Counted from the stretch's first letter, positions 24,838-36,414 are shown. The stretch is DNA of 64,000 bases from Diphasiastrum complanatum (GCA_029204225.1 CM055097.1:9301593-9365592), one strand, 5' to 3'. Notes: generated by a model from the sequence alone, not told the origin. Numbers and translations: made by a program.

Positions 24838-25466
24838 TCAACGAAGCTCTTCATCAGGTTCCATTTTATAAAGTATATTATTCCTTATTGTATACGGTGC
24901 AACCTTGTGTTGGAAGACCGTCTTTTGTTCAAAATAAAAAAGAAGAGGATAATTTTGATTTTGAAGATAATCAATTATGTCGGGATATAGCGAATCTTTG
25001 GCAGATAATAACATAATATTTTTGTCACGAAATTCATCACTTAAATTGTCAGTAACGGATCTTGTATTTAAGCAAGATAAATAGTTTGCGTTAGTGTGGT
25101 ACTTTCGTTCGCGTACCTCCTCAAATTCCTGCAACAAGAGCACCCATCTAGCTATTCGACCTGAAAGATCTGGTTTATCTACCAGATGCTTTAGTGCATA
25201 TAATGGTCGACATGGAAGATAAAGGAATATCCTAGCAATTAATGTTGAAACTTCTTCATTGAAAAAATCATGCCAAGTCCTTCACGTTCCGTCGCCGAAT
25301 AGTTCTTTTTTGAGATGCTTAACTGACGCCCCGCATAGTAGACATGATAGTCTCGTTTTTCATCATTTTTCTGATTTAGGGTAACTCCAATTGCGAATGA
25401 CAAAACATCCATATAAACATGAAATGTCCTTACCCAATAAGGAGGTCTCAAAATTGGGGCATCCAA
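24838..25466 (-). pseudogene. RNase H and connection domain of the Athila-like element
   Basis: RNase H reads VYMDVLSFAIGVTLNQK with the first Asp, YYAGRQLSISKKNYSATERE with the Glu, then MIFSMKKFQH. After a break, 25143-24838 gives LLLQEFEEVRERKYHTNANY and a linker ending NNILYKMEPDEELR, which normally leads into the integrase zinc finger. Frames are broken at about 25240. Confidence 0.8.
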
Positions 25467-25472
25467 GAGTTT

Positions 25473-26160
25473 CTACTTCAGTAACTCAAATGATTGTTGA
25501 CAATCGGTAGGCCATTCATAGTAAATGTCTTTCTTTAATAAATGTGTTAGTGGTGTAGCAATAGATGCGTGGTCTTGAATGAACCTTCTATAATATCCAA
25601 TGTGACCCATAAATCCTTTGAGTTCTCGCAGATTTGTCGGCTCTTTCAAATTCTTTATAATTTCCACCTTATCTTTATGGACTTCAATTCCTCTTTTCGA
25701 TATTCTGTGTCCGAGTAGTATTCCTTCTAGCATGCCAAAATAACACTTCTCAAAATAGAGACACAGTGAAGTCTCTCTACATCTCTACAATGTTTTCCGC
25801 AACTTTGAAAGATGAGTGGCTTCTGAGCTGTAAACACAGAAGTCATCCATAAAGATTTCCAGGAATACACGTAGATATTCTTGAAAAATAACAGTCATCA
25901 TTCTTTGGAATGTGGATGGCGCGTTACACAGTCCAAACAACATCTTCTGATAGGCGTAAGTACCCCAATCAGTTGTGAAAGTTGTTTTGGACTGGTCTTC
26001 TTCGCGAATAGATACCTAGTTGTAACCAGAGCATCCATCGAGGAAGATGTATCTTTAATTTCCAGCAACTTGATCAAGAATCATATCAGTAAAAGGTAGA
26101 GGATGATGATATTTACGAGTCGTAGCATTAAGCTTCCGATAGTCTTAGCAAACCTGGATC
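25473..26160 (-). pseudogene. Reverse transcriptase of the Athila-like element (FMDDF)
   Basis: Motifs in order on the minus strand: DYRKLNATTRKYHHPLPFTD, IFLDGCSGYN, KTTFTTDWGTYAYQKMLFGL, NAPSTFQRMM, EIFMDDFCVYS, then LGHRISKRGIEVHKDKVEII and LRELKGFMGHIGYYRRFI. FMDDF is typical of the Athila lineage. At least three in-frame stops lie in the first half, and the segment before LNATT, including protease, is missing or unrecognisable. Confidence 0.88.
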
Positions 26161-26216
26161 TTCCATGTCCTTCTTAAACAGCTTGGCAGTGTTTCTATCA
26201 TAATCAGAGTCGTCCT

Positions 26217-27584
26217 TCAAGTCTTTTTGGGTAGTAGACTTGTTTTTCGACGTTTTGTCGGATGCTTTCGCTTATTCTTCCGAGTCTTAGCTAAACTCTC
26301 TTTCGTTGGTTTGGGTGATTTTGAAGTGCTTCGAGTGAAAACTTTACAAACATCTTCCAAATCACTTGGCCAATTGGTATTAGTGATCAGCAGAGTGCCT
26401 TCGTCAGAGCATTTAATTCTATGTACGACTGCATCTTCCTGCTTCTTTATCACTGGTTCTGCACCTAGAGAATGAACATATTTGTACAGCACCTTCGGCT
26501 TTTGAGGCTTTGGGCAGTCTGCAGCTAGATGTGCTTCTCTCGAGCAATTTGAACATAACGGGACATAGCCAATTGGTCGATGAGGCTCCGAGCAATCGGG
26601 TGAAAATAATAACCTTGTGCCCACAATTATAACAGTTGCTTGCCAACTTTTTCAGCGGGTAAATTGACTGGTGCATAAACAGTTTTCTGATTTTAACTCA
26701 CTGTTTGAGCAGGTAAAAGCGCTGTGGTCCAAATTTTGGTTTGGGCTGCAACGCTGGTGCAAATGATCATTGAACATAACGACAATGCTCCTCCGGATTT
26801 GTTTCATAAACATACAAAACATCTCCGTCTACACTCTCAACATACGAAACTTGTTTAACTTTACATTCATGGTTAGAGTGACCTGGACCTCCACATCTGG
26901 TATACCAGATATTCGGATCAGAAGAAGGTGTTCTCTGCCACTTATCCGATATCTCAGATGTCTATACTTTTAAATCTTGCATTTGCTTTGAAAAATCTGA
27001 AATATTCTTCTTCCAAATCTTGTTCATCTTTGGAGATGGTTCCTTGGAAGGTTTGGACTTCTTTTTAAACTTTTTCTCCTTCCGGTGTCTATATCAGAAC
27101 CAACGCTGGAACTTGATGACTCCGAACTAGGATGAATCTTCTTCAGAGCTTGAATCATCAGATAAAGTTGATGACTTCTTCTTTGTCTTCTTGCTGGAAC
27201 GTCGCTTCCGAGCAATCTTCGACGTTTCGTAATTTTCTGCTGTTGCAATAACTTCATCCATGGTATTCATGGGTCCTTGTCGGCAATACTTGTCAATCTT
27301 ACTTGGCGCCTTGCAAGGTAACATTCTATCTGCATTGCAATAGGATAAACACCCACCAATTTCCCAATTAAGTTTTTTACCTTTTGGGTGTACCTTCTCA
27401 GTGACTCCTCTTTTTTTTTAACAGAGTTCAGTCGTGCAAGCACTCGAGTAGAGTAACCAATCAGGAAAACCTGAAGACTCAAACTCTCTCTGTGATCTCC
27501 TGAAAAACTCGGTGGCTGTATTGAAACGTAACTGGTGTACATATAGGGAACGAGCGCAAAAGTACGCAGCTCTTCAGTAACCAA
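26217..27584 (-). pseudogene. Gag of the Athila-like element with two zinc knuckles
   Basis: The capsid end is at 27584-27024: EESLRRYTQKVKNLIGKL, then MDEVIATAENYE, a Lys/Arg stretch and an acidic Ser run (SSTLSDDSSSEEDSS). A nucleocapsid follows at about 26660-26490 with CYNCGHK... and CSNCSREAHLAADC, so two CCHC-type knuckles in tandem, the first degenerate. The frame shifts at least three times (near 27300, 27025 and 26600). The N-terminal capsid is short, because the LTR begins 3 bp upstream of the frame. Confidence 0.75.
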
Positions 27585-27586
27585 TA

Positions 27587-27989
27587 TGTCGCTTCATATT
27601 TAGTTTAATTAACTAATTCCATCAAATAGGAAATTACAAGTGGCATCCTTGTCACACGGCTTTGCTCCAATGAGAAGTAAGCACATGTAAGGTTACAACG
27701 TTTGCTTGAGGCACAATAAATGAGTCTTCTGGAATGTTCCGCTCATAGGGCTAGCCTTCTTATTAAGCTTAGTTCATGTCATTGCATAACTACCCTTCGG
27801 GTGATAGTCCTTTAGTCATATTTATTTAGGCCTCTTTATCTTCAATATATCTTTGAATAACTTGTCATTGTCGGGTCCATTAGATATTTCTTCAAATTCG
27901 GTGGTTATCTTCATCAGTTGAGTAGGTTAATTGTGGTTTTGCATCACAAAATAGTAATTCAAGAAAAATATGCATAATACGGTATTACA
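27587..27989 (-). repeat. 5' LTR of the Athila-like element
   Basis: Minus strand starts TGTAATACCG and ends GAAGCGACA; direct repeat of 20223-20639. No primer-binding site follows: gag codons begin at once. This suggests a deletion of leader plus PBS that ended at the LTR edge. Confidence 0.88.
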
Positions 27990-29178
27990 TATCCCCTGTC
28001 ACCACTCGTTATATCTCGCCATTTCATATTATTTGACGATTTTAAATTCAATTTTGACGAGTATCTTGCACAAACGTTCACTTGACTCATTTCTAAACAT
28101 CAGTACCGATTAGAAATATATCAGAATTGAGATTACATCTTTGTGAATTTTGAGAAAAGGGAGGTGCCTCCCTCCGTGGAAATCTATGTGCCTCCCTTCT
28201 TCTTTTTTGAAATTTTTTTTACATGCACCTTTTGAATGCCATAAGGTGCATGAAAAAAAAATTTATGTCCAAAAATACATTAAAAAAATGTAAAAACTGA
28301 AATTATGGTAGGGAAGGACGCCCATTTGAGGAAGGGCTTTTGCCCTCGGGTGGACACCCTTCCTAGGTGGAATGCCCTTGAGTCCCCCCCGCCGCCCAAA
28401 AAAAAAACAAACAAAAGGACGTGGGAGTATGATCACACACCAAAAAAATACATGTTATTTTGAAACGACATTGCAAGCCATAGATCAAGTGGAAGGCAGA
28501 GCCAAATGCATATTCAATATTGATTTTCATGTTTGGCATGCCATATTCAAACTCTTCTTGCTAGTATCTCTGAACTCATGCTGCAGTTGCCTTGCATTGG
28601 GGGACAGTATATTATTATGGATTCAAAGGATACATAAGCTAAAAATGCAAATTAGAAAGGAGCTAATCTAGCAATCTGACTAAGAAGGGAGCATTTACGT
28701 CATGGAACAACTTCTACATGTCATCACTGAGTAACACTTAATAGAAGTCACCTGCATAAAAATATGCAGATATTAAGACACAGGAATTGTCTAAACAATT
28801 GATTCTGTAAATGATTGAGCCAGAGGTTCAGATACATTAATCCCATCAAAAGTATAAAAATTAAGAATTTCCGCTTTTGCAGCTCCACAACTTAATCACA
28901 AAGTGCTGAGTTCCTATCATGACCTTAGGAACGTACAATATACGTAAGGCAACCTTGCGCCACAGGTAATTGCTTCTTGAATTGTAGGATAGGTAGCAGC
29001 AGAATCAAACAGGGCATAGAATTTGTTTATGTAGACGGAAAATTCTTCTTCAGTGAAATGCTGATGAAATAAAAAAGGAGAATACGAAGTCTTGTCAACA
29101 ATTTGAGAGACTATGCACAGACAAACCAAGCAATAATAAATTAATCAACCTTGAAAGTCAGTTAAGCTGTGTTTGGTG
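27990..29178. other. Spacer and 3' flank of the BTB/POZ gene
   Basis: 28140-28400 contains G-rich and C-rich phrases (GGAGGTGCCTCCCTCC, AGGAAGGGC) and A-runs. A minus-strand frame at 28917-29129 (HFTEEEFSVYINKFYALFDS) lies just downstream of the BTB gene and may be 3' UTR or a small relic. No gene was recognised with confidence. Confidence 0.4.
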
Positions 29179-30579
29179 TTAAAACTCGTTCCTCGTCTCC
29201 CACACTTCAATACCGCGCAATTCATTGCGCGCAACAAACAATCTATTGCCACCGGCTTCCATCTGCACCACATCATGTCCTGAGCTGCGCCTGCTTTGCT
29301 CCAAAAAGTTGCGCCGAAATGAATACTCAGAGTACTGTTTCTCGGAGGAAAGGTTAAGCTGTGATACAGCCAAAGGCAGCTCAGACCATACCTCCACTTC
29401 ACTACCTCTGCTACAGTATAGCTGGTTGTTGTGAGTAACAAGCTTGTTCTGAGGGCCAGCAGTTCCAGCTTCAAGGCGTGGGTTTGTCTCTATGAGGTTG
29501 ATCCAGGGATTCTCAGACTGTAAATTCCTAAGATCAGCAAAAGCCACGGCGCCAGAGGCGACTCCTACCTTGAACACGCCCATGAGGTCTTCACTGACCA
29601 CCACATCCGCAAAGCAATCGCGATCAGTAGTAGCACGAGCATTTCGCACATTGGGCTCCACCCAGTTCCACACAACTGTGTCGGAGCGCACATCCCATAG
29701 CTTGATATAGCCACTGTAGCCAAAAGTACTGCCATGCACACCAGAAGTGAGAAGAAGATTGTTGAAGGGTAGCCATTGGAGCCTCGTAGCAGCCTTGGAG
29801 TGTGCTGAAGTGCCATTTTGTCTGTTCAATTCTCTCAAGATCTGCAAGGTGGCCTTGTCCACCACCAGAATGGTATTTTCTGTCTTTTGCCCACTTTGAC
29901 AGCTCGCAAAGATGTTGGTGGCAGAAGAAGTAATTGACAGAACGGAAGGATCGTACACTCTAGGGTCCGTCTCATCAGTCCAGATTAAGCTTTTTACATA
30001 GAAGCCATGAATTGCATCATAGACATGCAATCCTTGAGAGTCAAATGACCCAGAAGCCACATGGGTTTCTGAAATTCTATTCAAGCTGGTGATGGTGGAG
30101 AGTTTGGTCACAGTAGTTTTGTATTTGCGAAGAGCCCAGTCATAGACTGTGATTTTGCTACCATGTCCAACCCAGAGTGAGCCATCCCAAGCAGATGCCA
30201 ACGCTGACGGAAAATCTCTCCCGTTTGGCATAATAGACCTGGACTTTTGCACGTCAGCTCCATCGAGAGGGGCAGGGGCCAGAGCAGCCCTCAAAGCTTC
30301 TAACACACCATAGAACCGGGCTTCATCAATCAGAGCATCTCTTTCAGAGCTGTCCAGCTTACAATGCAGCTTTCCAGTTCGAAGGAGTCTGATGATCAAG
30401 ATGAAAAGCTCTGGGTCTCTGTCAAAGAAAATTTCCTTGCCTGCAGCAGCCTTTGCAGACCTCGCAAGAACTGTTCCTTCTCCTGGCCATGTCAAAGTGT
30501 CCACACTTGTGACGAACAGCTTACCTCCCACGTTCACGTTAACTGTGTTGCCTCCTTTCTCAGCCACTGCCTCGACCAT
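29179..30579 (-). CDS. BTB/POZ (KCTD-type T1) domain protein with C-terminal beta-propeller-like repeats
   Basis: Intact, intronless 466-codon gene. The start is the ATG at 30579 (context AAGATGG); an in-frame extension upstream lacks an ATG. Residues 12-100 form a T1-type BTB domain (NTVNVNVGGKLFVTSVDTL, then EIFFDRDPELFILIIRLLRT and LIDEARFYGVLEAL). Residues 115-466 have WD40/YVTN-like blades: SLWVGHGSKITVYDW (134-148), GSFDSQGLHVYD (177-188), NNLLLTSGVHGSTFGYSG (273-290) with IKLWDVRSD, and NRLFVARNELRGIEVWETR (445-463). Plants have a conserved family of this layout and length (Arabidopsis At5g41330 group). BTB domains of this class often act as Cullin-3 adaptors, so a substrate-receptor role is likely but inferred. 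It is the only complete host gene in the window. Confidence 0.93.
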   Translation of the reverse strand: MVEAVAEKGGNTVNVNVGGKLFVTSVDTLTWPGEGTVLARSAKAAAGKEIFFDRDPELFILIIRLLRTGKLHCKLDSSERDALIDEARFYGVLEALRAALAPAPLDGADVQKSRSIMPNGRDFPSALASAWDGSLWVGHGSKITVYDWALRKYKTTVTKLSTITSLNRISETHVASGSFDSQGLHVYDAIHGFYVKSLIWTDETDPRVYDPSVLSITSSATNIFASCQSGQKTENTILVVDKATLQILRELNRQNGTSAHSKAATRLQWLPFNNLLLTSGVHGSTFGYSGYIKLWDVRSDTVVWNWVEPNVRNARATTDRDCFADVVVSEDLMGVFKVGVASGAVAFADLRNLQSENPWINLIETNPRLEAGTAGPQNKLVTHNNQLYCSRGSEVEVWSELPLAVSQLNLSSEKQYSEYSFRRNFLEQSRRSSGHDVVQMEAGGNRLFVARNELRGIEVWETRNEF

Positions 30580-31088
30580 CTTCGCAGCAGAAGAAAGGAG
30601 CAAGCTGTGGCTGCCTGGGCTGCCCAGGCGGCTTCCCAAGCACGGAAATAACAGACACCCAGAAAGTAGAGCGAGCTTCGTAAGATTTTCTCTTCTGATT
30701 TGCTTAAAATTTCCTCAACCCAAAAGAAATACAAAATATCTTTAAAGAAGGAAGAAGAAGCGGAGTTTGCAAGCAAACTTTTGCTGTCATCTGTCTATCT
30801 TTCTTTTCAGGTCTTGCAGCTCCAGAAAAACCCCCAATACAAGAACAGCTAATTCTGTCTGTTTTCCTAAGCAAATCCGTCTTTCTTTGCCCTATGCTGC
30901 TCATGGAACTTCTACACAGAAAGCCCACAAATTCTATGCTATATATCGCAGTTAATAAGATTTGAGTTGTGAAGCTACCTGCAGTCATTGGTCAATAGCG
31001 AAAAGTTAAAACTTAAGAAACTTAAGCCTCGAGGACCTTTTTATTATTAGACAAAATAAAGTCAACAGTTTGAAGGGCGGGAACGTGG
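30580..31088 (-). promoter_or_regulatory. 5' leader and promoter region of the BTB/POZ gene
   Basis: The minus strand has a TATA-like box, TATATAGC, at 30946-30939, about 360 bp upstream of the ATG. That would place a start site near 30910 with a GA/CT-rich leader of roughly 330 nt. Nothing else is distinctive. This is a reading of sequence only. Confidence 0.35.
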
Positions 31089-31113
31089 GGTGCAGTGCAG
31101 TGCAGTGCAGTGG
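31089..31113. repeat. Pentamer tandem repeat (GTGCA)n
   Basis: GGTGCAGTGCAGTGCAGTGC: about four to five copies of a five-base unit, followed by GCCACCGTGCCGCCGCC, a small GC-rich island upstream of the BTB gene. Confidence 0.85.
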
Positions 31114-34100
31114 TGCCACCGTGCCGCCGCCAAGCACTGCTTGCGGAAAACTGTTTTTTTTAACCTAACACAAAACAAATCGTACGCTTTTTAGTAACTG
31201 ATTAAAAATACATGGTCTTTGTATTTAACAATAATTAAAATGGCATGCAACAAAAGTTTAGAGCATTGGTAATTATTTTAAAAATATTATACTAGATAGA
31301 CTTGATTACTAATCTATATGAAAATGAAAATTTATTGTTTAATATTATGAATAATTTAATAGGTGAATTATAAATGTGGTAGTCTTTTTTCAATGGATTA
31401 CAGGTTTTTAGCAAGCATTGGTGTGGTGTCATCAATAAAATAGGTGAGCATGTTACCTGAATTCTTGAATAATTAGGTAGGGTCATGACAAATTTAAGGA
31501 AAGAAATTTTCAAAGATGCTTAAGGTGGATGTTGACATTTTTAAATTTAAGGCATGATGCAATTGCCAATACAAAAACACGTGTATGCTTAAGCATATGA
31601 CCAACAAATATTACAAAAGCAAGCATAACTATTTTCCCCCCCTCAAAATGCAAGCCTCACTTTGACTTGCTTGATAATAAGGCAAGTGCAAACCACAAAA
31701 AAAGAATTAGTGGCTTTTCTTTCTTTTTATACATTAAAAAATGTGAGACTGTATAAATGTGAAGCTTTCATGGATATTAATGTTATGATGTAAACCTTGA
31801 AAGTCAAAGATTTTTCTTTTATGCTAGGATGTTTGTGGCTTTTGTGCTATGTAGTAAGAAGCATTTCATGGAGTCTATCATGTATAATAATATCCATGTG
31901 TGGGGGTCAAACTTGGTGTGCTAGGAGGACTTAGTCTTGCAACAAAGAATCTAATGGAAGCACACTATTGTTAACAAATACTCCCATCACATTGAAGGAA
32001 AATGGTATTGGCTAAGAATAGAGTTGTGCTTCTATAGTTTGTCTATTGTGTCTTAGTTTGCAATGAGGTGGGCACATCCTCATATAAGTGATGAGTTCAT
32101 GCCATAGAATTTTGCCTTGCCTTGCAAAGGCAATACCATGTGCTTAGGTTGCTCAATGAAGTTTTTGAAAAATTCAACCTTAGAATTTGGAGAGCATTTA
32201 GTGGTAGGGGCTTTTAAGTTTTGGTCTTCAATCATGACCATGCAACGGTGCATGTACGATAAGGAGCAATATCATATTTTAGTTGTTAAGTTCAACCTCA
32301 TTCATGGATTCACATGAAGGATTGTGATTAGTCACAAGTTTAACCTTATTTATGAAATTGTAACCTTATTTATGAAATTGTAAGAAGGATTTTGATGAAC
32401 CAGTGGGAAGGCTTAATGCCATATTATAGCTCATGCAGTGTATCACTCTAGTATGAAGCCAAGAGGAGGCTCAATCAGCCATGATTTTGTAGACCAAAAA
32501 AGGTTTGTGCAACTATGCCAAAGGGCCATTGCCATATCACTCTACCACAAACTTTAGAATGCTTGGTCGGACATAGAAAGGGGTTCATGAAGCTGTGCCA
32601 AGGGGTCATACTGCTCTACTGAGAATTTGGCAGGTAGCAAAAGGGAGAAGAAGTCTTAACCAAATGATTGAAAGAGCCACTCCCATATGCCAAGATCACC
32701 AAGTATTTGTAGAACAACATGTCCAAGGAGTTGTGCAATGGTGGTACGTGTAGTGGTTATTGCAGATGTTGGCCACAAATCCTTCAACAAGATCATTGAG
32801 AAAACTTTGGAAGTTGAGATTGAGAAGAAAATTTTCAAAAAAACAAATTCAAGAAGGAAGAAGAAATACACATCAAGCTCATTAGAGGAATCTAGGAAAC
32901 AAGGCAAGGTGAAATACCATGTTCACTTCATCCAAGGTGAGGTACCATGAAAACTACTTGGGATCTTGATGACATGTATAATCTTCGACATGATTGAATA
33001 TGTCATGGCCATAAATGATTTGGACCTTTAGGGGGGTACTTTGGACATTGGAGATGGACCTAACTTTGGTAATAGCCAAATAGGATCAGGATTGATGACC
33101 ACATGCATGTGTGTTGCACGCATGCCTTGGGTGTGGATGTGCACATACTATGCCTTTGCATGGGTACTAGCTATTATGGATAAAGGGTCTTCCCACATGC
33201 AGTACACATGCATGGGAGGTTGGCATGATCAGTTAGATTGTTTCCATGTGGATTTCATGCATGGACATGTAGGGTGGTCTTTTTACCCATTTTAAACACC
33301 CCAACAATGTCTATGTGAAGGATTGAGAGTCCTATGGCGATACGTTGTGAAATTGTGAAGTCTACTCCAATCTCTCTCTTGTTTAATGGTACTCCAATTT
33401 GGTTTTGATCTTTGTGGGCATTTTAGAATATCACAATCATGTTGTTGCCTATTTTGAAAAAATTACCAACTTGAAGGACACTATGGAAGGGAGTGTCAAC
33501 AACAAATATGCAAAAAAAGGGATTCACATGGCCATTTTTGAGATTCCTTTTTGGTTAGATTCTATAGTGCAATTCAAGAGCCAACAACTTGACTTGCCTC
33601 ACACGCTCAACCAATCCACTCAAAAAGAATATCACCAACAATGATGTTGTGTGGTTGTCTAGAGAATAGATTGTTTTTCGTTTTCCGACTTATCAGCCGA
33701 AATATAAAAAAATTGTAACCAGGATTTATTGGCATCGTATTGCATTGATGCACCCTACGGAAAAGTAAAGAAACGTATTTCTTTGCTCTATGTTTTGCTA
33801 GGATAGACCTGTTAGTTGAATGGCAATAAATCGTCAAGTTCAAAAACATTTTTTCGTCATTTATGGAAAGTGCGTTAACTTGACCCGACCTTTGTGAAAC
33901 ACCAAAGCGAGTAGTCCGCCAGAAATAGCTGAAACATGTTGTCCTGGCTAAATCACAACATAGGCACACCATTTTCGGTATTGTCTAGCAAAATATCTAG
34001 ACTCGGAATTTGGGAAATGCTACCATCCAGTGAACATGATGGTATGTGTAATGTACTCACCATTTTTTCACTTGACACATCATACCTAGCTGAATGCAAG

Positions 34101-34345
34101 ACTAGGGGGCTAGTGGGGCTATAATTAGTCAACCTAACCTCGGTTTTGACCTCGTGTAAAGGTATTTATGTGGTAGACTCTCTGTATGAGCATTGTGTTT
34201 ACATGATACTCTGTAAGTCAAACCTGGTGGTTTGTTGGTGTGCTTGAGTGTGAGTCAAGTACAGAGTAGCAGGACATGCATAACATCTTTTGGACACTCC
34301 AGACATTGTTACAAATTATTGTTTTTCACACTTATCACATTTGAG
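31114..34345. other. Intergenic sequence, no gene recognised
   Basis: Short open frames occur on both strands (for example 32687-32950, basic and Lys/Arg-rich; 33399-33644; 33607-33972 on the minus strand), but none matches a known family and none is long. Text from 31860 to 33300 is rich in CATG/ATGG phrases and may be an old repeat. A 2x20 bp tandem repeat is listed separately. Confidence 0.45.
32341..32380. repeat. Two tandem copies of a 20-bp unit
   Basis: TAACCTTATTTATGAAATTG occurs twice head to tail, identical in both copies; a recent slippage duplication. Confidence 0.95.
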
Positions 34346-34640
34346 CTTAAGGGAGAGAGTTAGAAATCAGTTTTGATCTGACTCATTAGTATAAGCTCTA
34401 AATGAGATGATGTAATTACTGTACAGTTTTGGGTTAGCCGAGTAGCCACACATAGGAAGGATTAGCCTGTACAGAGTTATTTACAGTACTTCAAACCAGC
34501 CGCTCAGTCTAGGGCAACCATTACCAGTATCTCCAAATAGTTAGGTTGTAGGAGACAAATGCTTTTTTGAAAAGGTACAAATTTGAAATATTACAAGTAG
34601 ATCTGAAGGGCAAGAGAAAGCGATTGTCAAAAAATCAACC
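34346..34640 (+). repeat. Possible copia polypurine tract and 3' LTR start
   Basis: TTAAGGGAGAGAGTTAGAAATCAG at the start resembles the usual copia 3' end (AAGGGGGAGTGTTAG), with the LTR first base mutated. The following 250 bp has repeated TACAGTA/GTACAG phrases. No matching second LTR was found. Confidence 0.25.
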
Positions 34641-34675
34641 AAGAGTCGACGATTTGAGTTAATTTTTAGTTAACA

Positions 34676-34996
34676 ATGACTAATCATCTACGAAAGTCAA
34701 CCATATCCATATTGAAAGAACGACTTGGATTAATGGGAAAACCATCATCCTCAACTTATCAGCAACAGAGAAAAGTTGACTTACAAAGTTTTTTGTCAAC
34801 ATTAGACGTTGATTCTGAAAAAGATATGGCAGTTGTCTCTGATGAAAAAGGCAAGTCTTCAACTTCATTGATAGACACCAAGTTTGAGCTATTTGATTGG
34901 ATGTTGGTCAAATATGATCACTCAATGAGACATGACGAGAAATTAGGACCAAAATTGAGTTGTCTCAATTTAAGCACTGCATTCAAAGTTACATGA
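34676..34996 (+). pseudogene. Unrecognised 106-codon open frame
   Basis: ATG-initiated frame with 'STISILKERLGLMGKPSSST', 'DVDSEKDMAVVSDEKGKSS' and 'IDTKFELFDWMLVKYDHSM'. The last part is built from the same units as the degenerate repeats that follow, so the frame may be fortuitous. No family is recognised. Confidence 0.2.
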
Positions 34997-35690
34997 ATGT
35001 CATAAACTCAAAATTACTCTAACTTGATCACTCAAGGGACAATATAAAGCGACAGGGGCCAATATGCGATATATCTCAAGTGATAGACAATAATTTTGAG
35101 CTATATCACATGATAGGGGTCAATTCCATTGATAAGCGAAAAAACAATCAACTCGATATTAGTCAATTTTGATCACTCGACGAGCTAATTCGAGTGCTGA
35201 GGACTAGATTTGAAGTTTCTCACATGTAGGAATCAAATTCAAATTTTTTCGAGTAATAAACATCAATATCTTAGCTATATTGAGTGATAACGGCCAATTC
35301 CATCCATGAGGGATCAAACTCAAGCAATATGCATGTCCTAAGCTTGAGGCTAGCCAAGTTCGTTCCCTTCATCAATTATGTTGTGTGCTAAGGAAGGGTT
35401 CAAAGTCGATCAACCTTAGTATACTAGACTCGAAACTAGTTGAGTCTAATCCCTTGATCAGCCGTGTCGAGTGATCATCACCAAAATCACACGTTAGGCA
35501 TCGAATTTGAGCTATTCCGAGTGATAGGTACCAAATTCAAGCTATTTCAATGTCTTGAAGTCACTATTCTATTGGTTTCATCAATCAATGGACGATTTCT
35601 CGAGTGATAAAGACCAAAAATGCAATTATCTTGAATGATAGATAGCAAATTTGAGCTATCTGATGTGATAGGAATCAAATGTCAACAATA
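34860..35690. repeat. Degenerate interspersed repeats (GAGTGATAG / TTTGAGCTAT units)
   Basis: Variants of 'AAATTTGAGCTAT' and 'GAGTGATAGG.ACCAAATTC' recur at least eight times in 800 bp at irregular spacing of 40-120 bp. Examples lie near 34880, 35090, 35270, 35500, 35520, 35590 and 35650. This looks like an old, decayed minisatellite. Confidence 0.55.
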
Positions 35691-35858
35691 ACCGGTGCAA
35701 CAAAATATACTAGATTTGAAACTAATAGTGGTGCAACATTTGTGGAAGTTTGGAAAGCACATTGAGGAGCCCGACGTGGAGGTATATTTTGAATATTTAG
35801 TACTTTTTGTATCATACACATATTTATAATTTTTTTGAAAGAAAAAAAAAACTAATGC

Positions 35859-36155
35859 TTGTATAATGTTTCACTCTTGCAGAATAATACATTGGTGTCA
35901 ATGTCTTATAACATGTCGATTGACAATCTTATCAACTTGATAAGAAATGTCGATTTTGGATCATCTTTGGCATTAGACGAAGATCTTGTTGATGATCATA
36001 TTATTGATGTCACTAGTCACTACACACCTCATGATGTGAAAGTTATGCATCTTTCCATTCCGCACGTCACTCACTCCACCACACCTCACATAGATCTTTC
36101 CATGGATTCTATTCATCCCAGGACACCTCACATGGATTATATTGCCAAATTTTGA
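35859..36155 (+). pseudogene. Unrecognised frame with His/Pro/Thr repeats
   Basis: The frame encodes MSYNMSIDNLINLIRNVDFG, then repeated 'TPH' phrases (HYTPHDVK, STTPHIDLS, RTPHMDY) made of related 30-base units at about 36020-36140. An acceptor-like TTGCAG precedes it at about 35882. It is either a small exon or a chance frame in a repeat. Confidence 0.2.
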
Positions 36156-36414
36156 TTATGAAACTTTCTCAATATATAAACACATCATAATGCCCATAAA
36201 TGCATAAGATAGCAGGTTATATTCAATCGATAATAATTCCAATTCGTTAGAGCATAATAATTTGACATAATGATCATTTGATTTTTGTTCACATTTTATT
36301 ATTAGTTCGCACTTATTTAAAATCTCAAAACAAATCTTATTTACTATTAAAATAATCATAAACTTGTTGTTTATATTATTCACAATAGTTAAAAAAAAAA
36401 TTACAACAAAATTA
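36156..36414. other. AT-rich spacer
   Basis: Low-GC stretch with no coding signal, ending in an A-run at 36391 just before the palindrome cluster. Confidence 0.5.

Larger units (their letters stand above)
20223..27989 (-). mobile_element. Athila-like Ty3/gypsy retrotransposon with extra ORF3
   Basis: Two direct repeats of about 400-417 bp (20223-20639 and 27587-27989) bound a minus-strand body: gag (27584-26217), RT (about 26150-25473), RNase H, integrase (24828-23785), then an additional ORF of some 580 codons, a polypurine tract and the 3' LTR. The RT box is FMDDF, as in Athila-type elements, rather than YVDD. Gag, RT and ORF3 carry stops and frameshifts, two integrase catalytic residues are replaced, and the 5' leader with PBS is missing because the LTR abuts gag. 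The copy is inactive. No clear target-site duplication was found. Confidence 0.88.

Noticed and set aside
20200-28000. Repeats at 20.2 and 27.6 kb as a segmental duplication
   Set aside because: The PPT, gag-RT-integrase order between them and their length fit LTRs of one element.
30580-30639. In-frame N-terminal extension of the BTB gene to 30639
   Set aside because: It has no ATG (the first codon would be TTG); the ATG at 30579 has a good context and gives the usual domain position.
29225-30745. Open frames of 60-117 codons antisense to the BTB gene
   Set aside because: They are shadows of the GC-richer coding strand, with no family similarity.
34860-35690. CRISPR-like array
   Set aside because: Units are degenerate and unevenly spaced, and the DNA is plant nuclear.
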